NCBI RefSeq assembly: GCF_000208865.1 | Contig: NC_018398.1 | Coordinates: forward strand, 6,245,973-6,309,972 | Direction: 5' to 3' | DNA: 64,000 bases | From: Neospora caninum Liverpool | Lineage: Eukaryota; Apicomplexa; Conoidasida; Eucoccidiorida; Sarcocystidae | Shown: positions 1 to 11,100 of the stretch, in pieces | How positions within the stretch are numbered: position 1 is the first letter of the stretch | How the letters are laid out: every line of letters begins with the position of its first letter | The notes under the pieces: model-generated | The model's database searches: none | Seen by the model: only the letters and a program-made list of their open reading frames with translations | Told to the model about the DNA's origin: nothing | Made by a program: the position numbers and the translations under genes

Positions 1-505
1 ACGCGTGCGTGTATGCATGAACAAATGTCCCGTATACAAACACCCCGACGCATATGAAGGAGTTCAAATAGAAATACTCCTCACCATGTGTACATATGTG
101 TGCATTTATGTGATCGACAGCGGGAGAGAGAAAGAAACACGAGAGGCAGAATGTGGAGCAGTGTCAGACCGCGACGGGTGTTTCGCGAGCAAAATGTGAC
201 ATCGCCTCCAGAGACCCTGTGTGACTTACGCATTCGTCAAGGATGCTGAGGAAACGCACGTCCGCGTGTAATCTACAGATAGTCCCACCTCTCGATATCA
301 CGTTGCATTCGGAATCAGGCAACGCCCTCCCCTTCCGCGCCCCTCACCGCGGTAGATAAAAGGACGAGCAATTTCGGATAGACAGAGCTATTTCTCTCAC
401 ATATCACCTTATTTATGGCGGCGCCTCGCCAGAACAGAAGAATATACAAATAAATGCTCCCACGCTGTCCCTCTCTTCGATCCACGTATCTACCTCCACA
501 ATCAC

Positions 506-526
506 CTAGACCATGTATATACATAT

Positions 527-560
<34 letters not shown>

Positions 561-3500
561 ATATATATATAGAAATAGCTGCTTGTACACGCGGGTGAAG
601 TTTTGTAGTCCGGATCCTTTTTCTGTTTTTGACTTACATGCCAGGCAGAAGGCCCCAGTTCGTTTTCTTTTTCCGTTTGTTGTAGCGCGAGAGTCGTCTC
701 GTCTCGGTTCCCGCTGTCTCCTTGTGTGCGTGTGTGGCCTCCGTCCATTGCAATCGACCTGTAACTATCTGCATCCGGGGCTTCGAAGAAATCGTGTCTG
801 AGGAAATCGTCTGAAAACGGGTCTTCGTCGCGAAATTCGGAGAACCAACCTCTCCTCACCTCTGCGCTGTCTCTGCGCGTTGCCAGCATCCCTCCACGTT
901 CGCTGCGTTCGTCTCTCGCTCCTCGCTCTCTTCCGTCTTTTCCCTCCTCTGCGCCTGCAGCTGCACGTCTACTCTCCGCATACGAGGGAGAACAGAGGAA
1001 GTTCGCGTCCAGAGAAGACACCCGCGTTTTAGACTCCAGCGGAACGCGCCGTCCCCCATGGTTCTGTCGAGCCTCTTCTCCAGTCATTTCTGTGCTGATT
1101 CGAAAACCGCGATTCGACGCCCAGCCGCTGGCGGCAGCCGCACGTTCTGACCGAGTTTGCCACGTGGCAATCTCCCAGGAAAGCGTAAGAGCGACACGTT
1201 TTGCGCGTACGCACGCCAGCAGTTCCGGCATCTGCGCTGGACTCGCGAACGAATTGAAGAGATGCCGCTGAAGAAGCAAGTCCCCCGCAAGGAAGCCTCC
1301 GTCGCGGGGGTCGAGACAGTCTACGAAGAGGGGACAGAAAAAGAGACGGGGACTCGGAATGACGGGGCCGGACGCGAGACACTGAACTCTGAAACGCGAA
1401 CGCGCGCGAGAGGACTGGAGACAGACGGGAAACCGGAGGCTCCCCGGTGCGAGATGTCCCTTCCTTTGATGGGCGCTACAACCACCCCGTTTTCTCTCTC
1501 TCGAGTCGTATTTGTGTATGCGCACGTCCCCGCCGGGTCGACTACGTCCCGCCTGCTGAGGTCCCACTCCGGCTATGCCTCTCTCGGGTGCTATCGTCTT
1601 TCTCTTTTCTCTATCTCGAATCAGGACACAAACATATCTCTGCATGTGTCGACACGAATACGGGAAACCCCTGAGTTCTCCTTTCTTGTACTTGTCTGGT
1701 TTCACCTTACCGTCTTCTTCGGCGCCATTGACTTTCTTGCTCGCCTTCCCGCCTGAGTCGCCTTGACCTGTCGTCGCGAGTTTTTCTGCCCACTCTGTCT
1801 CTTCCCTTCGTTTCTTCAGTTCTTCCTCGAAGTGCAGAGCGCAGCATGCTGTGTGCCACGTCGCTGGGTGGAGCGACTTTTGGCGCGAATGGAGGAAGAC
1901 GGATTTTTCTCTCTCCTCGGCGTCTTCTCGGATTCGCTCTGCCTGCTTGGCTGCCGCACTCAGGAGATCCGCGTCGAGGGATGTCCTCCACTCCGACTCT
2001 CTGGCGCCTCTCCCTTTCCAGGTGAGGAACGCGAGCCTCTCTTCTCGGGCATCCCACGTCAGGCGCAGTGCTTGCTTCTCGCCCTTGAGTCGCTTCCTGG
2101 CCGCGCGGTCTTGTTCTCCCTCGTCTCTCTCTTCTCTCCCGCCGGTCTCCCACGGGAGGGCGAGCAGCGAGGACGCGTCCCGGGCCACCCTCGCCTCCGC
2201 GAGTTCGGTGTCTCGCCCCTCCACCGGTCCGCCTCCGCTGTCTTCCTGAGGCAAGAAGAATCGGTCGTCGAAGAACGGATCGTCCAAGAGATGGTCTTTC
2301 CGGCTCCCGACGTCTTCGTCGTCTCGGAGAAACGCACTGACGGCGCCTCGGCCGCCCGAGCTCAAGACACTCAGGCGCGCGCTGCCTGCGCTGCGTCGGC
2401 CTTCGTCTGCCCCGTCTCTGCCGAGAGTGTCCTCGCCCCACGCGGAGACGAGCCGCCAGTCATGTAGGCCAAGGCGGTCGGGCGTCCCTTTCCCCCCCAA
2501 GCTCGTCCGAGACAGCGACGAGAGGTGCGAAGAGAGCCGGTCGCTTTTTCTGCTGGCTTCGCTCTCGCCGCCCTGTCCATACAGGCCGCCGACGCGAATC
2601 GGCGACGCCACGCGAGGGTCCACGGCGACGCCGATCGGGTACTCTTCGGTCGGGAGTTCGAGCCCAGAGTTCCAAATCTGCGAGTGCTTCCCCGAGAAAA
2701 GGGTGTCTCGCACCGGCGTGGAGACAGCGGTCTCCGGGTACCTGTCGAAGAGCGCTGCGGGGGGAAGGGTGGAAGCCGAGGAAGTGGTGCGCAGGTGCTC
2801 AGCTGCCTCGTCGGCCTCGGCGTCTCTCGACGGCCACGGCGCGTGCTGGAGCAGCGGCGAGAAGGCTTCGCTCGACTTGGACGGCGACGGAGACTGCAGA
2901 CCGAGAGACGGACGCGCCCCATCGTCGCCCGGCAGATCCGAAAACGAGAGCGAGGACGTCGAACTGCGGCGCAAGGACCCGTACGTCGCGCTGTCTCGGG
3001 AGAGGGCGACCAGGTCTCCGCAGTTGTCGAAGGGGAACGAGGAAGAGAGGCCAGAGGTTCCATCTCCGAGAGCCGGCTGGCCAAAGCCGTCGCTGTCGGC
3101 CTTGAGGGGCGCGTGTGTGTCATCGAAGAAGGCGGACGCGTTTTTCTCCGGGTGCAAAAAAGAGAAGACGGGGGGACCGTCCGACGATGCCTCAGGCAAC
3201 AGCGCGAGAGTCCAGGCGTCTCGACTGTCTTTGGAGCCGGGGATCAAACTCTTCTTTCGCTTTCGCCTGCGGAAAGCCGACTTCCTGGTCCCTGTGGAAG
3301 CCAGAGCTTCGTAGTAAAGCTCCAGAGACAGCATTCCCTGTCCAACCGGCAGACGCGGCCGCAGCTGCCACGGCCCCGCACTCTGAGCGCCAGACGGTGG
3401 AAAAAGAGGAGGAGAAAACGGACGAGAAGATGGACGAAAAGACCGACGAGGTGGAGAAGAGGGAAGCGACGGATTGTCTCCCTGGAGTTGGAGCTCTGGA

Positions 3501-4471
3501 GCTTCAGCGCTTTGCAGTTTCAGACGGAGAAGTTTGAGGTCGCGTAGGAGCACATGCAGCTGTCTCACGTGCACTTCTGCGATGGTGGAGAGGAGACAGA
3601 AGAGAAGGAAGAGAGAAGGTGAGTTCGCAGTGTCTCCTGCCTTTGTGAGCTTTCCGCGTGTCCCTCGGTCTTTTACTTCACCCGACGACTCGTCTTGAAG
3701 CCGTCCCAGGATCCCGCAGGCCTCCACCAGGTTCAGCGAGACGAGGGCTTGACGCCTCAGGCGAACGCCGTGGAAAGCGAGAAGCGAGATCGGATGGAGG
3801 ACCGTGCCCCGCAGCGCGATTAAAAGGTCACCTCTCATTCCCTCGCGTTTTATGTTTTTTTCAGAACAGACAGGAACCAGAGCCAACGAGGAGGAAGGCG
3901 AAGAGACGTCAAGCGATTTCCGGTGCGCCCCTCTTTGAGGAGACCAGTCGCCTCTCCGCCGTCCTTCTGAGAGGCGGCACGGCGTGCCTCGACTGCTCTC
4001 ATCTTCGCTCTCTTCGGCCCTTCTCAGAGACGCGGAGTCCCTTCTCGCCCTAACGGTCCTCAGATGTCCCTCCCTGGGGGAAAAAGAGACAGAGAAGGGA
4101 GCGGAGGAAGGAGACGGAGACGCGTGGGCGGGCTGTCGCGGAGGCGGGCGACCAGGCGTGGTGGCGAGAGACTCATCGTTTCGTCCCCTCTGCCATGGAG
4201 AAAGGCGACATGAAAGGGATGCGGGGGACCAATGGGCCTGCTTCGACGCGGAGACAGGTGTCTCCAAAGAACTGCTCGACTGTCTCCTGGAGCCCGACGC
4301 GGTCGAACGGCCCGCGGGCACGCGCCCGCGGGAGAAGGGCGAAAGCGTGGCCACAGGCATGAAGAGAAAGAGCCAGAAGAGGCGAGACGGGCGGAGAAGA
4401 AAGGATACTGGTGAAAAGAGAAACAAAGAGACAGCGACACGAAGAGAAGCGCAAAAAAGGGGGGGAGACAC
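506..4471 (-). CDS. Hypothetical protein, long minus-strand reading frame, copy 1 (exons not fully resolved)
   Basis: I do not recognise this protein. The minus strand is open for 1321 codons, but it probably contains introns: the frame passes through splice-like sites, low-quality segments and finally a (TA)n repeat that would encode a run of Tyr/Ile. Segments with coding character are a hydrophobic helical stretch near 3830-3695 (begins LLIALRGTVLHPISLL), a Leu-rich stretch near 3580-3500, an acidic Ser/Asp-rich middle, the DDPFFDDRFF motif near 2280-2260, and a charged, probably coiled-coil region at about 2060-1700. The first Met at 4471 is followed by a hydrophobic run (SLFLFSPVSFLL) that could be a signal anchor or 5' UTR; Met at 4358 is an alternative. 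Copy 2 of this gene carries a frameshift, so this copy is the more intact one. Confidence 0.5.
526..571. repeat. (TA)n microsatellite
   Basis: This is an alternating TA tract interrupted by a TT/AA step. Its counterpart in the other block copy (49187-49277) is longer and differently interrupted, so the tract has changed length since the duplication. It lies at the 3' end of the minus-strand hypothetical gene, probably in the UTR or an intron. Confidence 0.9.
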
Positions 4472-5823
4472 GACCCTGGTTCAGGACGGAGAAAGCTCTG
4501 CGAGCAACCGGGAAGAGCCAAAAGACGCCAGAGGTCTCATGGAAATCCGAGAGAAGATGCGTCGACAAGCGAAAAAAGGAACGTGGGGCAGTGACTTACA
4601 AGTACACACACCCATTCACAGCCCTCGCGTAAGCGGCATTGTTCCGCGTTGGAGACGAACCAACCCGGCGTGCCGCCAAGAGAGGAAGACAACGAGAGAG
4701 ACAGTATCCCTCAGAGCGACCTGTACAGCGATGAAGAAGAGACCAAATCGAGAAAGTTCAGGCGACAACTTGCTTCGAAACCTCACGACCGTCCGAAGGC
4801 AGCTTGATGCGCAGCGCGCACCAGGTTCATCAGCACTGCACGCCGCCAGTGTCAAAATTCTGCCCCTCTCTACACATTCATGTATGCGCGAAAACTGCGT
4901 ATGTACAGTTACACGACATGGGGCTAAATTAATGCGTAACGCTTGTATCTACGCAGAAACACAGACATCTGTTTGGTTCCTATACGTCGGATGTGAACGC
5001 AAGAGATCTACCGGCTGCGATGGAAGAGTTCCCGAGAACTCTTGTGAAACCAGTCAATGCTCGAAGCACGCATGCGCGTGGACAGATTCGTGAATGTGAG
5101 GTACAGGATTGTTTTGCATTTCGTCTCGCATTTTCCCCGCGAGACGCCGAGGATGAAGGCCGGAATAACTTCGGACAAAAATTCGCACCGCGGTAGACCG
5201 TCGCGGGGCGCCGCCTTCCCGGGAACCCGGCCGAGACGGAATTATGCCAAGGGTATTTTGACAAGAAAAGAAAAAGGGGTTGTTTCGCTTTTTTGTTTCT
5301 ACAAAGAAGACACGGGCCGCGACACGCTTCGGGTCTCCATTCCTGGGGAGAGAAGACACGCACACAATCACGAGAGAAACGGCGTGCACACACACCGCCG
5401 GTCTTCGAGAGGAAAATGGAGAAGGGAGCGAGACAGGGGGAAAAGTCTTGGCAGCACTGCTCTCCCGCCAAGAAAGAGAAGAAAAGGAAGCAAGGGAAAG
5501 AGGGGAACGTGTTCAATTATGGCCGGGCATTTTCTGGCATCCGCCAGCTGCGAAAAGTCGTCGCCGAGTGTCGAGTCAAGTGTGGCTGAGGTGTCTGTAC
5601 AGCCGGCCATATACGTGCAAAGGAAGTCGGTGAAACGACAGTAGCCCGTTGTTTGCGAAACACGGGAGTTCCAGGGAGAAATAAACGAAGTCCAGGAACA
5701 GAGACAACTAATTCGGTGCGTTTTGCTCTTCCAGATACACGGGCGGAGGAAGCAAGGAAAACTTGCACGCCAGAATGGACGCGAAGGGGCTCATGCCGAA
5801 ACCGCCTTAGACTCCACAACGCT
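4472..5823. other. Spacer between two minus-strand genes, copy 1
   Basis: No convincing coding exon is visible on either strand. Open frames here are Arg/Ser/Pro-rich and lack recognisable motifs. The stretch separates the 5' end of the long hypothetical gene from the 3' end of the next minus-strand gene and probably holds a promoter and 3' UTR. Confidence 0.5.
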
Positions 5824-7342
5824 TTACGCACCCATAGTCAGTCGAAAAAGAAGGTCCTCGTCTATCTTGTGGTAGATGTGTTTAAGGATTCTCGGAAAGA
5901 GGTTCGTATGTCGAGTCTCCCTGCGGAGAGGCGAGAGATACTCGGAATCTAGGATTACCTCTGAGATCTCGCGTACACCGCTCCACGGGAGTGTGTCTTG
6001 GTCGAAAATCGTACACTGTTTCGAAGGAAGAAATTCGAGGGTTCCCGGAAGGAGGGGACTCCACTTCAAGATTAGGGAACCTCTTATGAGCAACGTGATC
6101 AACTTCACCTGTCGGAAAAAAAACTCGGCCCTGGTGTCGTCATACAGGAATGTACATAACACAGAAATTGATAGTGCAATAATACCTCATATTTACCTAT
6201 ATATTTGCATTCCTTCATATCCCGGAGCGTGGGATTTCCTCTTTTCGGTCTTTTTCGTGTTGGATTCTTCAAGCAGTGCGCAGAAGAGTTGATTGCTTCT
6301 GTTTTGTTTCGGAGGGAGAACTCAACGCGCGGACTGCCTAGGACCGCGAGGCTCTGCGGAACGCCGAGCGGCAGAAGCCCTAGGTGCATCGGAAGACACA
6401 AAAATCCAACGCATAATCAGTCGACTACATCCCCAGCCTATCATTTTGTGGATAAGCATCTTCGTGAGTCCGTATCAACTGCACGGCCACGTCGGGGGGG
6501 CGCTGCACGACCGAAGGCAAAAGTGCCGTTTCCATCTTGAAAGCGTCATACGATTGTGCTTCCTGGTAACTCAGGCGCTGGTGCAGCTCAACAAGGAGAC
6601 ATTGTAGATGTCCCCGGTGATACGCATGTATATGGACAAACCTATATGAACATTCGGGTTCGCAAAGATGTTGAATGGACTCTTTCCCCGTACAATGCTT
6701 TGTAGCGGAATCCTGAGTGTGCACTTCCTGCCTGGCGAGGCTGGGTGATGCGAGTTGGCAGGAGTCGGTGATTCAGGATTTTTCAACTAGATGTGGATCT
6801 ACACCCCAGAACACACATTCAGTAGCATTGCTGATCCATGTACCACTTTGTTGCGGTTAGCACGGTAACTAATAGGCACAGTTGTTCAAAACAAAGGCAC
6901 CTCTTCCGGGCCAAACACTGCTACGTCTTAGGAAGCACCATGATTAGAAAGGAGGTTTTCGTCAAGAAACACCTTTCGCTTCTAATTGCTTCCCGGAATT
7001 GGTAGGAACTAGAACTGTAGTACGGGTGCCGTTGTCGACTCTCTCGCTTTGCTCTTCGGGAGACGGGGTTGCAGAGTTAAGTTTAGAGAGTAACGGACTC
7101 TACAGATGTAGTGAACTGTGAAGCTGTACCGTCAGTGTACATTTCGGACGCACGTGAGTTTCCAGCTCCTCTTCTGGCGCCGGCCCTGCGCCAGCATCTA
7201 CACATCCATGCTCTAACAGATCCTGTCGATTGGACGTTGTTGCGCGAACACGGGGAATGTTCATCACTGCGGTCCCCCAAGTCGTGCGGAAGCCCCGTGG
7301 AAGCACCCATAACTCTTCAGAGGCGTTCCACTTGAGCTCCAT
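5824..7342 (-). CDS. Unrecognised multi-exon gene, copy 1 (partial model)
   Basis: Three minus-strand segments look like exons. The first is 7342-7154 (63 codons beginning MELKWNASEELW, ending in a GT donor). The second starts at 6727 after a CAG acceptor and continues in phase (HTQDSATKHC ... VELHQRLSYQEAQSYDAF) to about 6429. The third starts at 6108 after CAG (begins VKLITLLIRG) and runs to a stop at 5824, ending LLFRLTMGA. The second-to-third junction does not join cleanly at the strongest donor, so an exon may be missing or the gene may end at 6425. The ATG at 7342 directly follows CACAG, so an upstream exon is possible. I recognise no domain. The same exons are present almost unchanged at 54509-56027. 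Confidence 0.45.
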
Positions 7343-7685
7343 CTGTGAGCTTGACGTGTGGAGCCTCGCAAGTAGTTTCTCCCCCGAAGATTCTCGTGTG
7401 AGAACGGGTGTCTACACGCATTGGTTCGCGTGCATCTATGCGCTCAAGTATGCGTACAGATATGAAGTTTCTGTAAGTATATATGCCTGCAGATGCACGA
7501 GTCTTCTTCAAGCTTTTTGCCTGGAAAGGCAGTCGTACACCGGTTACGACACATCCACCCGTTGTGCAGTGTTGCACTCACATGCCCCCTGGCTCGAAGG
7601 CGCCTTCCTCACCAGCGATGCCTACGTGCGGATGGTACGGCAATGACGCAAATCACCGACATCCCGACTTCATTATACGCTCTAG

Positions 7686-7727
7686 CATAAATATATTCAT
7701 ATACGTATATATGTATATATACGTGTA
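7686..7727. repeat. TA-rich microsatellite
   Basis: This short alternating TATA/CATA tract lies just right of the copy 1 boundary, in the 548-bp stretch between the duplicated block and the first recognisable VPS41-like exon. No coding sequence is evident in that stretch. Confidence 0.7.
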
Positions 7728-8123
7728 AATGTGTGTGTGATTGCTTGGATACAGACGTTTATAGATCTATAGAGATACAGGAGTAGGTACGTCGAGGCGT
7801 CGGTGGATACGTAGACGAGTCTGCAGTGGTAAATCGTGTTGGCCCATGTGTGCGTTTGTCTCTGGTAACGGGACCGGTTTGAGTGTCTCGTGTGTCGGGT
7901 TTTGATTTATCTTTTCGAATGCTCCTCGTGTGAGTGGAGGCCCCACCGGGTCGGAAAACGCAGAGGTGTTTTCAGGTTACGGCCTCGGTTCTACAGGCGT
8001 CTTTTGCTGGATCAGACGTCGCATTCAACTGCAGACCTCAGTTTTGCCGCTGCGTTCGTTTCTCCGTCGCGCGTTTCCCCCTCGAGGCGTCTCCCTCCCT
8101 TGCCCTTGCTGTGTGTGTTCCAG

Positions 8124-11100
8124 CTTCGTCCTCGCAACGACGCGGATCGCGGGCTAGCTCTGCTGTCTGGGAATCAGCGGCGGTCACCCCGTTGGCTAGC
8201 TGAGGTCATTCGCGTTTCCAGGCGCGTGTCTTGCAGCTTCCAGTCAGCTGTGTGCAGCCGCGTGATTGTCGAGTTGCTGGCGTCAGGCCGGTCTCTCCTC
8301 AGTGCCTCGCTGGTTCCGCTCCTCGCCCCCAGGACGCCAGACCCGACAACGGCGTGGGTCCTCCCCGTCCTTCTGTTCCACTCTGTCGGGGCTCTCCATC
8401 TGTTGCTTCTTTTCCTTCCTGCCCCTGCGCCGCGGTCTTCTACGGAACATGCTTTTTCTCCCGCTGTCTACGAGCTCATCCTGACTCTCTTGGCATGCTG
8501 TCCGCCGCCGCATGCACCGAAACCGTCGGTCTCTGGGGACATGCCCGCATTCGTCAAGAGAGAGGCGACAAATGCGGAGGCGGGAAGCCTCTCTGGAAAC
8601 GCTGCGGGCGAGGACTCGTGCGCCGCAGCGCCAGCCGGCCCGCGGAGCCGCTGCTTGCCTTCGAGTTCTTCGCCGGATTCTCGACGCGCAGCAGGGCGGC
8701 GCCGTCCGTCCTCCTCGACTGAAGCCGAGAAGCCTTCGCTTCCTGAAGAGCGGGACGCAGCAGACGACGAGGAAAAGGAAGGCGAAGTTGGCATCCCCTC
8801 GTTTGTTCGGAAGGCAGGAAGGGAAGAGCGCAGCTCTCTTGTTCTCGGGCCGTCGGCGACGCGGAGGCGAACCAACACGGAGGCGCGTGAGGAATCATCG
8901 GCTGCAGAGACAAGTCGCGCCAGAGCAACAGAGTATGCAGCCGCCTTGTGCTTCGCCGTCCAACACTGGCAGTTGCCGTTCGCGACTGCCCTTCGGCTTC
9001 TCAACCGTCTCCGCTGCTTCGTCTTTGGGCAGTCTCCAGTCTCCGATCTCGAGATGCCTTCCTTCACGCAAGCGACGATGGCCGAACCAGACTCTCAGAG
9101 CGGCCTTTCGTCTTCCTCCGCGGCGCGCGGCGCTGAGCACACCTCTCTCCTCGCGCTTCTTCTTCCGCACTTTTCACCGGAACCGACGCCCAACTCAGAG
9201 GCGAGTCCTGCGGCCACGGCACACAGTGTCTCCGATTCCGGGGACGAGCGCATGCGCAGGGCGCGAACCTTTCAGACCCGCCGGGCTCTCCCCTTCGTCG
9301 GGGGCGGCGCAGCCACGGGCGTCTGCGTCTGAGAACCGTCCGGAAAGGCGTTGGAGCACGGCCGTGGGAAGCCAGCTGCCGAAGCTATTGCATGCGCTTT
9401 GAGCTTCCCTTGCTTGGGCGTTTGTGGGGGGAAGCAGGCCTCTGCCAGGCTGTGTACTGGGTGGTGCGTGGACGTTCTTCTCTTGGAGGTTGCTGTGCCT
9501 TCGAAGACGGCGGACAAGGTGAGATTTTCAACCTCGCCTGCACTGCCTGGGTCCCTTCCCGCAGGCGCCGGGGCCTGCGCGCTCAGCAGCAAAACGGCGA
9601 GTGATTGGAAAGCGAACAGGAAACGGGCTGCCTTTCTCCTGAGAGCTGCGGCCGCGCTAGCCGTTCTGCTTCTTCTTTTCGACGTGGCCTTCGATGCGCT
9701 TCTCAAACTGCGCTCGCCCGATGTCTTCTCTTTCCTGGCGAGCTGCGCTCGTCCCGCGTAGCCAGCGCTCGAGCTGCCGCCCGCGCTCGCCAAGAGCCTG
9801 CGGCGCCCCACAGCCTCGACAGTGGGGAGCGGTTCTCTTCAGGACAGCGGACGGTCGAGCCTCGCGGGCTCGCGCCTCCGCAGCCGCGTCTCGTGCGCGT
9901 CGCCGGAAAGGGAACAGCTCGGCGCGAGCGGCGGAGGCTGTCTCGTCGATGACAGGGAAGGGCGATGGAACCCGACCTCGCGTTTAGCTGGGAGAGCGCG
10001 AAGGAGCAGCGTCTTCTTCGACGAACGGGAAAGCGAAGAGAGTTTTCGGACTTTCCCTAGTCTCCTTCCGCGCAAACCGTGTCCCGGGGCATCCAGGGAC
10101 GTAGTCGACTGTCCCGGCGAAGTTGCTGGGCGCCAGAACTCGGGCCGGGAGAGCGGGCTTCTTTCGAGGGGTCAGGCAGCCGGGGAGACACCGGCAGGGG
10201 ACCTCGCAAGAGAAGCCGCGACGATGGCAGCGGAGACAGCTCTCGGACATGTCCTGCAGAGAGCCGCCGAGCTTCTCTGGTTAAATGCGGTGCTGACGCT
10301 TCGGCTTCTGACGTATCGGATCCGAGGGATGGACGAGCAGGTAGGCGGTGGACTTCCGCAACCTCAGGGGAAAGACGAGCTACGAGTCTGACGACCGGTC
10401 GGCGACGACGGAGACACCTGTAGAAACAGGACGGAGAAGTGGTGAATGAAGGAGTGCTCTTGACGGGCTCGCCGCAACGCCCAGCGGGGACAACGCCTCT
10501 GCTCACGACTGCGGCTCCGGAGGAAACGACTTGGTGGCAGGGAAAGCGTTTTCAGGGGACGTGAATGGCTGCATCGGCAGCGTGTCGTTCCTGTTTCCCA
10601 TTCCTGCTGTCGTTGAATCGCTGAAACATGCGCAGACGCCTTTCTGGCTGTATGCATACCTCAAGGAAGTCTTTCAGGCGTGCCCCGAAACTACTAGGAA
10701 CTACTATCCTCTACAGGTTCGTCTCTACGCCAGAAGCGTCTTTCCTCGATGGCTGTCCGAAGATAGCACCGCGCCGAGAGCGAGAAAGGTGGAACGTAAG
10801 GGAACAACAAAGGGCAAATGCGGAACACGGTGACGCGGTGGGAGACAAACGAGCAAAGAGAGAAGGGAGTGGGAGGCTAGTGCCACCAGGGCTTCTCTGT
10901 GCCGGCAGATATGTCGGGGCGAGGATGGTTGGTTCCGTCTCGGCACCTCCCAAGTTTCCAGCGGAGACTCGATTCCGCGAAGAGGCCTTGGATTTGAGGC
11001 CGTCGTGAAGTGAAACCGTAAGAAGCTCTCGTTCACATGTCGACGTTTTCTTTCCTTGCTCTGTGTGTGTCTTTTTTCCGTCCCTTCTCCGCAGATGCGC

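Larger units (their letters stand above)
1..7575. repeat. Long direct repeat, copy 1 (segmental duplication)
   Basis: This block is nearly identical to 48677-56260 in the same orientation. The right end is sharp: both copies read through GCAGTGTTGC and then diverge at 7576 and 56261. The left end is not visible because the window opens inside the block. The copies differ by scattered substitutions, microsatellite length, 3-bp indels and two 13-bp indels (2595-2607 and 3678-3690 are present only here). The part from about 5800 to 7575 differs at only a few bases. It carries two minus-strand genes. It may be a true duplication or an assembly artefact. Confidence 0.95.

Noticed and set aside
506..620. 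Tyr/Ile-rich C-terminus of the long minus-strand frame
   Set aside because: It is the translation of the (TA)n microsatellite and differs between the two block copies with tract length, so it is not credible as protein.
1157..3547. Several long plus-strand frames opposite the hypothetical gene
   Set aside because: They are Arg/Ser/Pro-rich shadows of the minus-strand coding frame in GC-rich DNA and lack motifs.
6900..7020. Possible nuclear copy of a mitochondrial or rRNA fragment
   Set aside because: The stretch has a weak hairpin (ATTAGAA...TTCTAAT) but I could not match it to coccidian cytochrome or rRNA sequence; it is probably intron.
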